Source of the DNA: Arthrobacter alpinus
Lineage (GTDB): Bacteria; Actinomycetota; Actinomycetes; Actinomycetales; Micrococcaceae
DNA length: 64,000 bases
Assembly: GCF_900105965.1 (NCBI RefSeq)
Contig: NZ_FNTV01000001.1
Coordinates: 1,922,001-1,986,000 of the forward strand
Direction: 5' to 3'
Shown: piece by piece, positions 26,754-36,006 of the stretch
How the letters are laid out: each line of letters begins with the position of its first letter
Position numbering within the stretch: position 1 is the first letter of the stretch
Made by a program: the position numbers and the translations under genes
The notes under the pieces: generated by a model
Seen by the model: only the letters and a program-made list of their open reading frames with translations
Database searches by the model: none
What the model was told of the DNA's origin: nothing

Positions 26754-26787
26754 GGGGAGTTGCCTTCGAGGTGAAGGTAACTCCCCT
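26754..26787. terminator. bidirectional terminator between tetR and mgtE
   Basis: GGGGAGTT-g-CCTTC pairs with GAAGG-t-AACTCCCC around a 5-base loop, between two convergent genes. It directly follows repeat A copy 1. Confidence 0.8.
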
Positions 26788-26804
26788 CCGTCGTACTTTT
26801 GGAG

Positions 26805-28163
26805 TTAAAGGCCAAGGATGGCGGTGGCAATCAGGAAGTAAATGATCAGGCCGGTCGCATCCACAAAGGTGGAAATGAACGGGTTGGAAAAGACCGCCGG
26901 ATCTGCCTTGACGGCCTTGCCGAGCAGCGGCATGAGCCCGCCAATGCTGGCGGCCATGGTGCACACGCCCAGCAGGGTCAGGCCAATGACGAGGCCAATC
27001 GGCACCGTGAATGCGAGGGAAGCAATCGTGAATCCAAGTGTTCCCAGCAGCAACCCAAGGAAGGCACCAACCCGCACCTCGCGGGCAAACACCTTGAAAA
27101 CATCGTTCGGGCGCACATCCCCCAGGGCCAAGGCGCGGGTGATGGTGGTGGCTGCCTGATTGCCCGTGTTGCCGCCCGTGCCAATCAGCAAAGGGATGAA
27201 TAGTGAGAGCACCACCTGCTGTTCCAGCGTTGCTTCAAAGGCGCCGATGACCTGCACCGTGAGCGTTGCCCCGAGCGCCAACACCAGCAACCACACAACC
27301 CTGGCCCGCACAATGCTGCCGACCGGGGTGGCAAGGTATGGGCGTCGCAGCGGCTCGGTACCGCCGGAGCGGGCAGCATCCTCGGTCTCGGCATCCTCCA
27401 GAATCGCCAGGGCGTCGTCAACCGTCAGAATTCCCACAAGGCGATCCTCGGCGTCAACGATGGGCAGCACCAGCACCTTCGCGTCGGCACAGTAGCGGGC
27501 GGCTTCCTCCGCACTTTCCGTGGCCGCAATGCTCAACGGCTTCTTCATGAGCTCGGAGATCAGAGCTGAATCATCGGCACGCAGGACATCGCGGAGGGAG
27601 ATCACCCCCACCAGGTGGCGGCCAGTGTCGGTGACGGGAATCGTGTAGATGCTCTCGGCGTCGTCGAGCTGGGCCCGTACGCGGGCGAACGTTTCTCCAA
27701 CGCTGAGATGTGGATGCGTCGTAACAAATTCAGGGCTCATATAACGCCCCACGGCACGCTGTGGGTAGCCAAGGACCGTGCTGGTCAGGGCCCGTTCCTT
27801 CTCGTTGAGGCCCAAGATCAACCGGTTGGCGAGCGAGGCGGGCAGTTCATCCATGAGCGCCACACGGTCATCCGGACTCAGCTGCGCAAAAACATCTGCC
27901 ACCTCCGATTCTTGGAGACCGGAGACAAGATCGGCCTGCAGGGCCGCATCGAGGCGCTCGAAAACCTCGACGGCACGTCCCTTTGGCAAGGTGCGGTAGG
28001 ACAGTGCCCGCTCAATGGTGTTCAGCCGTTCCAGCTGTTCCAACGTTTCCGAGATATCCAGGGGTGCCAGGGCTTGCGAAACGGCAACGAGGTCCTGGGC
28101 GGCAAGTGCCTTGCCGAGGAGTTCTGCGCTGTCGTCAAAGGTCTGGATGGGGTATTTGATCAT
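26805..28163 (-). CDS. mgtE: magnesium transporter MgtE
   Basis: A Mg2+-gated channel/transporter of 452 residues. An N-terminal MgtE_N superhelix (about 20-120, with ELPASLANRLILGL), two CBS domains (about 125-250, MSPEFVTTHPHLSVGE and VLVLPIVDAEDRLVGIL) and a C-terminal five-helix pore domain with the conserved IGTGGNTGNQAAT are all present. The CBS and N domains sense cytosolic Mg2+ and close the pore. The ATG at 28163 has GGAGGGAACC upstream; the frame runs 24 residues further without support. A leader with hairpins precedes it. Confidence 0.92.
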   Translation of the reverse strand: MIKYPIQTFDDSAELLGKALAAQDLVAVSQALAPLDISETLEQLERLNTIERALSYRTLPKGRAVEVFERLDAALQADLVSGLQESEVADVFAQLSPDDRVALMDELPASLANRLILGLNEKERALTSTVLGYPQRAVGRYMSPEFVTTHPHLSVGETFARVRAQLDDAESIYTIPVTDTGRHLVGVISLRDVLRADDSALISELMKKPLSIAATESAEEAARYCADAKVLVLPIVDAEDRLVGILTVDDALAILEDAETEDAARSGGTEPLRRPYLATPVGSIVRARVVWLLVLALGATLTVQVIGAFEATLEQQVVLSLFIPLLIGTGGNTGNQAATTITRALALGDVRPNDVFKVFAREVRVGAFLGLLLGTLGFTIASLAFTVPIGLVIGLTLLGVCTMAASIGGLMPLLGKAVKADPAVFSNPFISTFVDATGLIIYFLIATAILGL

Positions 28164-28678
28164 GATCCGGTTCCCTCCGGTGGGTGCACACGCCACTTTC
28201 GCCGCGGCTGTGCAGGCCACGGCGAAATCCGCCATGGCAGGGCCATGGCTGTGTGCAAAAAATGGGTGTTGGCGTCAAGCTCTTGCGACCGCCACCGCGC
28301 GGAACCGGGCCTGGAAGGAAGTGCAACTACATGGCCCGAACAAGAAATTCGGGAGTTCTCGCCACAGCGCAGCGTTTACAACACGGCAATCATCCGTGTG
28401 CCGCTACAGCTTGGGGAACTATGAGGAGGTTGTCTTCCTTTGGCGCAGGCGAGGCTCGCGCGGTGCGGTAGATCGACTATGTCCGTCTTCCATGCGTGCG
28501 TCCCACCTCCATCTACACCAGGCCCATCTGGGCTCTTTGACTACCGCTTAAGGGATCCATTGCAGATCACCGGGTATGCCTCCCATCCTAGGCCACGGCG
28601 CCAAGTGCGCACGAATCATGGCCGTAACCCGCGGGGCGAGGCATTGTGTTCTTCCGGTTTCGCCACTAAGAATGGACT
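28164..28678. other. divergent intergenic region with hairpins in the mgtE leader
   Basis: This 515-base gap separates mgtE from the type III polyketide synthase gene. On the mgtE side are a TTCGCCG/CGGCGAA hairpin (28198-28226) and tandem GCCATGGC palindromes (28231-28238 and 28242-28249), which could form alternative structures in the mgtE leader. I looked for the M-box (ykoK) magnesium riboswitch pattern and did not see it. The polyketide-synthase side has no recognisable element. Confidence 0.4.
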
Positions 28679-29851
28679 ATGACGGTCACCTTGAGGTCCC
28701 TTGAAACTGCGGTTCCGCCCACCATCTTGATCCAGGAAGAGGCCAGAGACGTGTTTGCGGCTCAACCGGGGCTGACCCGGCTGGGGCAAAGGTTGGTGCG
28801 TACCTGCTTTGATTCGGCCGCGATCGACACCCGGCACACCGCCGTTCGTGAGCTGAGCACGGACTTCCGCGGGGACAACCCCATGTTTTACGACGACGCG
28901 TCCGGGCTGCTGCTCAATCCCACCACCAAGGAACGCAACGATCTCTTTGCAGCGGAGGCTTCGCCACTTTTCATCGAGGCGGCAACAAAGGCCCTGGCCG
29001 CCGCGACGGGGATCAGCGCGGCCGATATTACGCATGTCGTTACGGTCTCCTGTACTGGCTTTTTCAATCCCGGACCCGACTACAAGGTGGTGCGAGCCCT
29101 GGGCTTGCACCCCTCGGTGCAGCGCTACCACCTGGGTTTCATGGGCTGCTACGCCGCATTCCCGGCCCTGCGTGCGGCCAAGGCCTTCTGCGAAGCCGAT
29201 CCAGAGGCCGTGGTCCTGGTGGTGTCCGTCGAGCTATGTTCCTTGCACGTGCGCACCTCCAATGACCCCGACACCATCATGGGGTCCTCGCTCTTCGCCG
29301 ACGGCGCGGCGGCCGCGGTAATCACGGCGCGTGAGCTGCCACTTTCGGGCCCGGTCATTGAACTTGACCACTTTGAAACGGTCCTGACACCCGTGGGCGA
29401 AGACTCCATGGCCTGGAATATCGGCGACCACGGCTTTGAGATGGTGCTCGATACTTACGTTCCCAAGATCATTGACGAACACATTGTGGGTGCCCTGGAG
29501 CCATTGCTGGCCAAAACCCCCGAGTTGCGCGCATTCCCCTACGGCAGCATCCGCCATTGGGCCATCCACCCGGGAGGCCGCAGCATTCTCGATAAAGTGC
29601 AGGCAAAACTGGATCTCAGCGATGAACAGCTTGTTCCGGCACGGGAAACGCTGCGCCGGTATGGAAATATGAGCAGCGCAACTGTTTTGTTTGTCCTCAA
29701 GCACATTCTCGAACAGCCTGCCGAGGAAGCCCGGGCAAACATTTGTTCCATGGCATTCGGCCCGGGACTAACCGTGGAGACAGGACTTTTCACGAAGGTC
29801 AGCCCCGCTCTTGTCCCCCACCAAGACGCGGTTCTCGCCGGTCATGCCTGA
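28679..29851 (+). CDS. type III polyketide synthase, alkylresorcinol/alkylpyrone type
   Basis: A 390-residue chalcone-synthase-fold enzyme that extends a fatty acyl-CoA with malonyl-CoA units and cyclises the product. The catalytic triad is complete: Cys157 in GFMGCYAA, His297 in HWAIHPGG and Asn330 in YGNMSSAT. The C-terminal GFGPG-type loop reads AFGPGLTVE. Followed with eight-base overlaps by a methyltransferase and an FAD hydroxylase, the same three-enzyme order as the Streptomyces srsABC phenolic-lipid cluster. Likely product: a long-chain alkylresorcinol that is then methylated and oxidised to a quinone. Chain length cannot be read from sequence. Confidence 0.9.
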   Translation: MTVTLRSLETAVPPTILIQEEARDVFAAQPGLTRLGQRLVRTCFDSAAIDTRHTAVRELSTDFRGDNPMFYDDASGLLLNPTTKERNDLFAAEASPLFIEAATKALAAATGISAADITHVVTVSCTGFFNPGPDYKVVRALGLHPSVQRYHLGFMGCYAAFPALRAAKAFCEADPEAVVLVVSVELCSLHVRTSNDPDTIMGSSLFADGAAAAVITARELPLSGPVIELDHFETVLTPVGEDSMAWNIGDHGFEMVLDTYVPKIIDEHIVGALEPLLAKTPELRAFPYGSIRHWAIHPGGRSILDKVQAKLDLSDEQLVPARETLRRYGNMSSATVLFVLKHILEQPAEEARANICSMAFGPGLTVETGLFTKVSPALVPHQDAVLAGHA

Positions 29852-30578
29852 GACCCCCACGGCAGCAACAGGCAACCTCTTCCTCACCACCAGGGACGTG
29901 GATGCAGTGGAGGAAATGGACAAGCCCGGCTGCGATCGGGCCAAACTTGCCCGCACCTATGCGCAGTTCCCGCTCATCAACAGCGTTGTCTCACGCTGGC
30001 ACGGCGTGTACCAACACCGAATCAAACCTCTCCTTTCCAGCACCACAGAAACCACCTTGCTCGATGTCGGCTGCGGCGGCGGAGACATTGCCGCAGCCCT
30101 GGCCCGCTGGGCTGCACGGGACCATCTGCGACTTTCCATCACGGCCATCGATCCGGACACCAGGGCCATCGACTTCGCCCGCGCCTCCGCAAGCCCACCG
30201 TCGGTGATATTTCGCAGGACCCACAGCAAGAGTCTGGTTGCAGACGGCGCCGTGTTCGACGTCGTTATTTCCAACCACGTGCTGCACCACCTCACGCCGG
30301 AGGAATTCCAGGGCCTGCTCACCGATTCCGAGCTGCTGGCACGTCAATTGGTCATTCACAGCGACATTGCCCGCAGCCCTGTGGCCTATGGCTTGTTTTC
30401 CGTGGCAACGCTGCCCTTCTTTCCGGGATCGTTTATCCGGCGCGACGGCCTCACCTCCATCCGGCGCAGCTACACGGCCGCGGAATTACGCGCCGTCTTG
30501 CCGGCCGGCTGGCGTGTGGAGTCCGCCATCCCGTACCGAAACCTGGTCCTTTTCACCCCGGCAAATTTGCATGTTTGA
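29844..30578 (+). CDS. class I SAM-dependent methyltransferase of the phenolic-lipid cluster
   Basis: A 244-residue methyltransferase with the glycine-rich motif I (LLDVGCGGGDIAA), an acidic residue after strand 2 (AIDPDTRAID) and the VISNHVLHHL motif typical of ubiquinone/phenol O- or C-methylases. The ATG at 29844 overlaps the polyketide synthase stop by eight bases (ATGCCTGA), an arrangement repeated at its own end with the FAD enzyme (ATGTTTGA). It probably methylates the alkylresorcinol made upstream (SrsB role). Confidence 0.85.
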   Translation: MPETPTAATGNLFLTTRDVDAVEEMDKPGCDRAKLARTYAQFPLINSVVSRWHGVYQHRIKPLLSSTTETTLLDVGCGGGDIAAALARWAARDHLRLSITAIDPDTRAIDFARASASPPSVIFRRTHSKSLVADGAVFDVVISNHVLHHLTPEEFQGLLTDSELLARQLVIHSDIARSPVAYGLFSVATLPFFPGSFIRRDGLTSIRRSYTAAELRAVLPAGWRVESAIPYRNLVLFTPANLHV

Positions 30579-31731
30579 CGTCATCATTGTTGGCGCCGGG
30601 CCTGTCGGATTGTATTTGGGTGCACTGCTGCTGCAGGAGGGACAGTCGGTGCGCATTCTCGAACAACGGCCCGTGCCGAGCCAGCATTCACGCGCCATCG
30701 GCATCCACCCACCGGCCCTCCAGGCTCTGGAACGAGCAGGAGTCGCCGGCACCATGGTGGCCGAGGGCGTCCGTATCCCGCTCGGCATTGCCCGGAGCGG
30801 CGGACGGGAAGTGGCACGGTTGCGGTTCGATGAGGCGCCACCGTGGCCGTTTGTACTGAGCCTGAAGCAGGCCCGCACGGAAGCAATCCTGGCCGCAAGG
30901 GTTCACGCCCTTGACCCTGCCGCACTGCTGCGCGGGGTGCGCGTGGATTCCCTGCACGACGCCGGAGGCTGCGTAACGCTTTCCGGTCAACAGCGCGGTG
31001 AGGTGCCTGGTGCAGTGGAACTGCCGGCCTCCTTTCAGGCCCGGTTGGTCATTGGGGCAGATGGAGCGAAATCAACTATTCGGGACCTCGTGAACATTCC
31101 CACAACCGGCCGCGACTACCCCGACAGTTATCTCATGGGTGATTACCCCGACACCGGAAGCGACAGGGCCGCTGCGGTCTTGCACCTGGAACCGGGCGGC
31201 ATCGTGGAATCGTTCCCCGTGCCGGGCGGTCTGCGCCGATGGGTTGTCCACACAGACTCACTCCTGGCCGAAGCCACAGCCGAGGACTTGGCCGCACTCA
31301 TCACCGAACGCACGGGCGAAGGCGTGGATGCTGGGGCCAACAGCATGTTGAGCTCTTTCCGAGTCCGTTCAACCATGGCAACGCGGATGGTTCAGGGCCG
31401 GGTGGCCTTGGTGGGCGATGCCGCGCATGAGATCAGCCCCATTGGCGGACAGGGCATGAATCTGGGGTGGTTGGATGCCGCCGCCTTGGCCCCCATCATC
31501 GTGGCGGCCCTGCGGGGCGAGGGCACGGGTGACCAGCTCCGTGATTTTCAGCGCGCACGATTGCGTGCCAGCCACAGAGCGTCCCGCCAAGCGTGGCTCA
31601 ACATGGTGCTGGGACGGGCGGTCCCGGCGCCGTGCCTAAGCGTTTTGCACGCGCTGCTCAGGCCGGCCTTGCGCCTACGCCGGGTCCAGAACCTTGCTGT
31701 CCGGCGCTTCACTATGCACGGGCTGGGCTGA
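30571..31731 (+). CDS. FAD-dependent aromatic monooxygenase of the phenolic-lipid cluster
   Basis: A 386-residue class A flavoprotein hydroxylase. It begins with the dinucleotide motif VIIVGAGPVGLYLG, has the RARL..GADGAKSTIRDL segment (DG motif) and the second FAD site RVALVGDAAHEISPIGGQGM (the GD motif). These enzymes use NAD(P)H and oxygen to hydroxylate phenols. In context it would hydroxylate the methylated alkylresorcinol so that it oxidises to a quinone (SrsC role). Its last 57 bases are antisense to the end of the convergent YibE/F gene. Confidence 0.86.
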   Translation: MFDVIIVGAGPVGLYLGALLLQEGQSVRILEQRPVPSQHSRAIGIHPPALQALERAGVAGTMVAEGVRIPLGIARSGGREVARLRFDEAPPWPFVLSLKQARTEAILAARVHALDPAALLRGVRVDSLHDAGGCVTLSGQQRGEVPGAVELPASFQARLVIGADGAKSTIRDLVNIPTTGRDYPDSYLMGDYPDTGSDRAAAVLHLEPGGIVESFPVPGGLRRWVVHTDSLLAEATAEDLAALITERTGEGVDAGANSMLSSFRVRSTMATRMVQGRVALVGDAAHEISPIGGQGMNLGWLDAAALAPIIVAALRGEGTGDQLRDFQRARLRASHRASRQAWLNMVLGRAVPAPCLSVLHALLRPALRLRRVQNLAVRRFTMHGLG

Positions 31732-32964
31732 CGGCGACTTCCCGGTAGCTTTCACCACAGCAACAGCCACCGCCGTGGTGACGGGAATGGCCAGTACCAG
31801 GCCGATCGACCCCACCAGAATGTGCACAATCTCCTCGGCCAGCTCCGCTCCCGTCAAGGCCGTCAAGAGCGGCTGCTGGAAGAGCGAGACCATCAGGAGC
31901 ACGGGCAGGGCACTGCCGGCGTAGGCAAAAGCAATCGTGTAGACGGTGGAGGCAATGTGGTCGCGGCCGATCCGCATGGCAGAACTGAACAATTCCCGGG
32001 CACTGGTATGCGGGGCCAGCTCATGCAATTCCCACACTGCCGAGGACTGCGTGATGGTGACGTCGTTGAGCACGCCAAGTCCGGAGATCACGAGCCCGCA
32101 CAGGATCATCCCGGACAGTGACATCCCGTTGGTCATATTGGCCAGCTGATACGCGTTGTGGCCCGTGGTTCCGGTGAGCGCGGCGGCATCCACCGACCAC
32201 GCCGCCAGACCTGCCGTCACGCCCAAGCCAAACAAGGTCCCCAGTAGCGCCGTCGAGGTGCGCACGGAAAAGCCGTGGGCAAAATACAGCACGCCGAACA
32301 TGATCGCCGAGGATCCAACCAGGGCGATCATGAGCGGAGGCTGTCCCTGAGCCAGTGCGGGCAGGATGAACCATGCCAGGACCGCAAAGGCGCCGCCAAG
32401 GCCCACCATGGCGCGCAAGCCGCGCCATCTGGCCACGGCCACAACAACCACGGCGTACAACAACGCCAGGACGCCCATGGGGAACGTGCGAACGAAATCC
32501 ATGAATACGTATTTGGCGCCAGTGTTGTCGGCGCCGGTGACGCCCGCAAGCTTGGACAGGTCGAGGTAGCTGATGGTATCGCCGGCCCGGACGGGGCGGG
32601 AGGCCTCAATGTCGGGGCTGACCACCACCGGAACATCGGCACCGCCCTCAACCGCGGTGTAGGCAATAAAACAACTGGTTCCGGCCACGCCGCCTGCATT
32701 GAGCGAACAATCCTCGGAGGCGGTGCGCTGCACACTCCCCGTCACGATGCTGGCGCCCGGAGCCGCGGAATACGGGTTCGCCGCAGCAGCCTTGCCTGAA
32801 TCGGCAGAGGGCCACATGACCGCCATGGCCACCACTGTCAAGACTGCCAGTGGCACAAGAATCCAGCTCAGCAACACCACAGCCCGACGCCGCAAAGCCT
32901 TGCGACGCCGCAGCTCCGGCCGAGTCAACGGCGTGTCTTCACCGTGCGAATGTGAATGTCCCAT
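31675..32964 (-). CDS. YibE/F family membrane protein
   Basis: A 429-residue membrane protein of the YibE/F family. It opens with a His-rich stretch (MGHSHSHGED), then an N-terminal helix near 30-50, an extracytoplasmic domain (about 55-165) and about seven further helices with the conserved GLGVLNDVTITQSSAVWEL segment. The function of the family is not established; transport has been proposed. The N-terminal His cluster suggests possible metal contact. It shares 57 bases antisense with the FAD monooxygenase gene. Confidence 0.83.
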   Translation of the reverse strand: MGHSHSHGEDTPLTRPELRRRKALRRRAVVLLSWILVPLAVLTVVAMAVMWPSADSGKAAAANPYSAAPGASIVTGSVQRTASEDCSLNAGGVAGTSCFIAYTAVEGGADVPVVVSPDIEASRPVRAGDTISYLDLSKLAGVTGADNTGAKYVFMDFVRTFPMGVLALLYAVVVVAVARWRGLRAMVGLGGAFAVLAWFILPALAQGQPPLMIALVGSSAIMFGVLYFAHGFSVRTSTALLGTLFGLGVTAGLAAWSVDAAALTGTTGHNAYQLANMTNGMSLSGMILCGLVISGLGVLNDVTITQSSAVWELHELAPHTSARELFSSAMRIGRDHIASTVYTIAFAYAGSALPVLLMVSLFQQPLLTALTGAELAEEIVHILVGSIGLVLAIPVTTAVAVAVVKATGKSPSAQPVHSEAPDSKVLDPA

Positions 32965-33031
32965 GGGCTGAATCCAGTCCTTCGGTTATGTTCGTTGGCG
33001 GCAAGGGTGGCGGCCCACCATTTTTCCGGCT

Positions 33032-33089
33032 GGGCCCACAAGCGCGAGGGCCCCGCTGCGAGCTTGCGAGTAGTGGGAGCGCTTGGGGA
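33032..33089 (+). repeat. dispersed intergenic repeat A, copy 2
   Basis: 58 bp nearly identical to copy 1 in the central part. Here the flanking bases AAGCGC pair with GCGCTT near the end; in copy 3 the same positions are ACCCGC and GCGGGT, a compensatory change. It lies upstream of the YibE/F gene. Confidence 0.75.
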
Positions 33090-33142
33090 CTATCCGACGC
33101 GTCGGCCGCGGGCGGCCTTTGGCGTCTCCTTTATGTCGCCTA

Positions 33143-33190
33143 CAAAAAATGCCGGCTCCGCCACCTGTACGTTGAAAGGCGACGGAGCCC
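33143..33190 (-). terminator. intrinsic terminator of the glyS-GNAT operon
   Basis: On the minus strand a GGCTCCG/CGGAGCC hairpin with further pairing is followed by GCATTTTTTG, a clear U-run. It lies about 190 bases past the GNAT stop, leaving repeat B copy 1 inside the 3' untranslated part. Confidence 0.8.
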
Positions 33191-33229
33191 GGGTTTCCAA
33201 TAAGCGCGATCACCAGAGGGCAGCACCAC

Positions 33230-33335
33230 CGACGGGCGGGCTGGGCTCCCGGAGCGGGGATGGATTTTCAAGGTCGCCCAGCGACCGAGGAAATCTTACT
33301 GCCCGCGAGGGAGTCCAGCCCGCCTGCACCCGTCG
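33230..33335 (+). repeat. dispersed intergenic repeat B, copy 1
   Basis: A 106-bp element with outer arms CGACGGG/CCCGTCG, next arms GGCGGGCTGG/CCAGCCCGCC (33235-33244 and 33315-33324) and an inner hairpin GGTCGC-cca-GCGACC. The block AAATCTTACTGCCCGCGAGG is shared with copy 2. It follows the GNAT stop by 40 bases on the minus strand. Confidence 0.75.
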
Positions 33336-33374
33336 GATAATCGCCGGAGATGAGTCCGGCGGCGACCGGTGATG

Positions 33375-34364
33375 CTACTCCCCGACGACGAGGGTTTCGG
33401 CGCCGCGGACCTTGGCCGCACCCACGGAAATCATGGGGTTGACCACGGCCGCGAGGGCTTCCATGGAGTCGTCGAGTTCCAACAGCACGGGGTACTGGTG
33501 GGTGATGAGGGCGAGGAGGTCGTAGACGGCCTGAACGGCGACATCGTTTTCCAGCGTTGGTTCCACGCCAAGGAACACCTCGGAGGCGCTGGCGGGGATG
33601 TCCTCGTTGGTGTCGATGCTGCCCTGCGAGTAGCTCAGGGCGAACGCCTGGATCTTGCCCTTCTTGCTGGGAGCCACGGTTGCGCCAAAGGCGCTTTCCG
33701 GCTCGGCCCGCAGGACAAGGGCACCGTGGGCGCCTGTGAGATCGTCCAGGAACATGCGTTGCACAACGCCGGCGCTCAGCGTTCCTGTGGGATCCCACTG
33801 GTTGACGGACTCGTAGTAGCGGCCCACAACATCGGTTAGTTCAACCGAGCCGGTGGCCAGATCCTGGACCCGTGCCGTGGCTTCTTCCTCGGTGCCTTCC
33901 CCGAAAACGGGCAGCTTGAGAGCGCCGGGGCCAACCTCAATCACGCGGTTGCGCTGCAGCACAGCCAACCCCATGGCTTCGGCGAATGCCGCGCCCGAGG
34001 TGCCGGGGGCAACCTTGGTGCGCAGCGCCGTCGTGCTTACAAGTCCCGAGGCAAGGGCTCCGTCAGCTTCGCGGCGAAGCATGGTCAGCAAGGTGGCGCC
34101 AACGCCTGCGCGCCGATGATCCTTGGCAACCTCAACGAAAACCCAGAGCCGGTTCGGGTGCAGCTTGGTGGAGTACACCACGCCGGCCGCGACCGGGATG
34201 CCCTGGTCCTCGGCCACAATGGTGCGCCGCCAAGGATTGGCGTCCTGTGCCGGCGTCAGAGCTGCGCGGAAGTGACCGCCCGGTGCCGACTCGGCGTCGC
34301 CCCAGATTTCCAGAAGGATCAGGTCGTCGCCGTCCTGCCATGGCCGGTATGTAAGTTCAGCCAT
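33375..34364 (-). CDS. GNAT family N-acetyltransferase
   Basis: A 329-residue protein with an N-terminal GNAT domain (residues 1-130). The acetyl-CoA loop is KDHRRAGVGATLLTMLRREA (Q/R-x-x-G-x-G/A type), preceded by the strand LWVFVEVA. The C-terminal 190 residues look like a second, diverged GNAT-like half without a clear loop. Substrate unknown. The ATG lies two bases after the glyS stop (TAG-GC-ATG), so its translation probably depends on glyS. Pairing with glyS is the only functional hint. Confidence 0.82.
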   Translation of the reverse strand: MAELTYRPWQDGDDLILLEIWGDAESAPGGHFRAALTPAQDANPWRRTIVAEDQGIPVAAGVVYSTKLHPNRLWVFVEVAKDHRRAGVGATLLTMLRREADGALASGLVSTTALRTKVAPGTSGAAFAEAMGLAVLQRNRVIEVGPGALKLPVFGEGTEEEATARVQDLATGSVELTDVVGRYYESVNQWDPTGTLSAGVVQRMFLDDLTGAHGALVLRAEPESAFGATVAPSKKGKIQAFALSYSQGSIDTNEDIPASASEVFLGVEPTLENDVAVQAVYDLLALITHQYPVLLELDDSMEALAAVVNPMISVGAAKVRGAETLVVGE

Positions 34365-34366
34365 GC

Positions 34367-35752
34367 CTAGGCACCCAGGAGGCGAGTTGCCAGGTAAGCC
34401 TGGACCTGGTCCAGGGGCACGCGCTCCTGGCTCATGGTGTCGCGTTCGCGGATGGTCACGGCGTTGTCTTCGAGGGTGTCGAAGTCAACCGTGATGCAGA
34501 ACGGGGTGCCGATCTCATCCTGGCGGCGGTAGCGGCGGCCAATGGCGCCGGCGTCGTCGAACTCGATGTTCCAGTGCTTGCGCAGCGTGTTGGCGAGCTC
34601 CTTGGCCTTCGGGGACAGGTCCTCGTTGCGGCTCAGCGGCAACACGGCAGCCTTGACGGGGGCAAGACGCGGGTCCAGCTTCAGAACCGTGCGCTTGTCC
34701 ACGCCGCCCTTTGCGTTGGGTGCCTCGTCCTCGACGAATGCGTCCACAAGGAACGCCATCATGGAACGGGTCAGGCCGAAGGACGGCTCAATGACGTAGG
34801 GGGTGAAGCGCTCGCCCGTGGCCTGGTTGAAGTAGCTCAGGTCGGTGCCGGAGCCCTTGGTGTGTGAACCGAGATCGTAGTCGGTGCGGTTGGCGACGCC
34901 CATGAGCTCGCCCCACTTGGAACCCTGGAAGCCGAAGTTGTACTCAAAGTCGATGGTGCCGGCGGAGTAGTGGGCGCGCTCGTCCTCGGGGACGTCAAAG
35001 CGGCGCATGTTCTCCGGGTTGATGCCCAAATCGATGAACCAGTCCCAGCACAGTTCAACCCATTCCTTGAACCACTTCTCGGCGTCTTCGCCGGGCACAA
35101 AGAACTCGATTTCCATCTGCTCGAACTCACGGGTGCGGAAGATGAAGTTTCCGGGTGTGATCTCGTTGCGGAAGGCCTTGCCGATCTGGCCGATGCCGAA
35201 CGGGGGCTTCTTACGGGAGGTGGTGAGCACGTTGTTGAAGTTCACAAAGATGCCCTGAGCAGTTTCGGGGCGCATGTAGGCCATGCCGGCCTCACTGTCG
35301 ACCGGGCCCAGGAAGGTCTTCATCAGGCCGGAGAACAACTGCGGTTCCGTGAACTGGCCCTTGGTGCCACAGTCGGGGCAGACGATCTCGCTCATGCCAT
35401 CTTCGGGCTGGCGCTTCTTCTTCGCCACGAACGCCTCGATGAGGTGGTCCTGGCGGTGGCGCTTGTGACACTGGGTGCACTCGACCAGCGGGTCGGTGAA
35501 CGTGGCGACGTGGCCGGAGGCTTCCCAGACTGCCTTGGGCAGGATGATAGAGGAATCAAGGCCCACCATGTCCTCGCGTCCGCGAACAAATGACTGCCAC
35601 CATTCGCGCTTGATGTTTTCCTTCAGCTCTACGCCGAGGGGTCCATAATCCCAGGCCGACCGCGAACCGCCGTAAATTTCACCGGCCTGAAAAACAAAGC
35701 CGCGACGTTTCGCGAGAGAAATGACCAGATCAAGCTTGGACTGAGGCGCCAC
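34367..35752 (-). CDS. glyS: glycyl-tRNA synthetase
   Basis: The dimeric class II enzyme charging tRNA-Gly. 461 residues is the bacterial single-chain type. Motif 2 ([25 protein letters not shown] in outline, with the glycine-pocket acids), motif 3 ([18 protein letters not shown]) and the C-terminal anticodon-binding domain ([14 protein letters not shown] onward) are present. Two CxxC-like pairs ([16 protein letters not shown]) lie in the insertion near residues 95-130 and suggest a zinc site. GTG start with AGGAG upstream. Leads an operon with the GNAT gene. Confidence 0.96.
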   Translation of the reverse strand: MAPQSKLDLVISLAKRRGFVFQAGEIYGGSRSAWDYGPLGVELKENIKREWWQSFVRGREDMVGLDSSIILPKAVWEASGHVATFTDPLVECTQCHKRHRQDHLIEAFVAKKKRQPEDGMSEIVCPDCGTKGQFTEPQLFSGLMKTFLGPVDSEAGMAYMRPETAQGIFVNFNNVLTTSRKKPPFGIGQIGKAFRNEITPGNFIFRTREFEQMEIEFFVPGEDAEKWFKEWVELCWDWFIDLGINPENMRRFDVPEDERAHYSAGTIDFEYNFGFQGSKWGELMGVANRTDYDLGSHTKGSGTDLSYFNQATGERFTPYVIEPSFGLTRSMMAFLVDAFVEDEAPNAKGGVDKRTVLKLDPRLAPVKAAVLPLSRNEDLSPKAKELANTLRKHWNIEFDDAGAIGRRYRRQDEIGTPFCITVDFDTLEDNAVTIRERDTMSQERVPLDQVQAYLATRLLGA

Positions 35753-36006
35753 TGTTTACTCCTATTATTTACGAGGCCGCTGGGTGCGGTCCGTCCGTGG
35801 ACAAGACTACCGGTGGGTTCGTGTTTGGGTGAATTATTCCGGGCTGGGTGTGCTCGTTGACACGTCGGCGCGCCGTTAGCCACGGAGGTGGTGCCACTTC
35901 AGGCAAGTCCCCAGTTACATATGCTTATTATTGGCAGACTCCTCGCCATCGATGGCACGAGGGAAGCGGCAATGACACTACCCATGCACCATCAGGAGAC
36001 TCTCGA

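Larger units (their letters stand above)
32965..33374. other. repeat-rich intergenic region
   Basis: This 410-base gap contains, in order, repeat A copy 2 (33032-33089), an intrinsic terminator for the glyS-GNAT transcript (33143-33190), repeat B copy 1 (33230-33335) and a CGCCGGA/TCCGGCG hairpin (33342-33361). No gene is apparent. Confidence 0.7.

Noticed and set aside
28164..28678. M-box (ykoK) magnesium riboswitch upstream of mgtE
   Set aside because: I could not find the conserved core segments by eye; only unrelated hairpins are visible.
33230..33335. Repeat B copy as part of a protein-coding gene
   Set aside because: Both copies give similar peptides in one frame, but stops interrupt and no ribosome site exists; stem pairing explains the conservation better.
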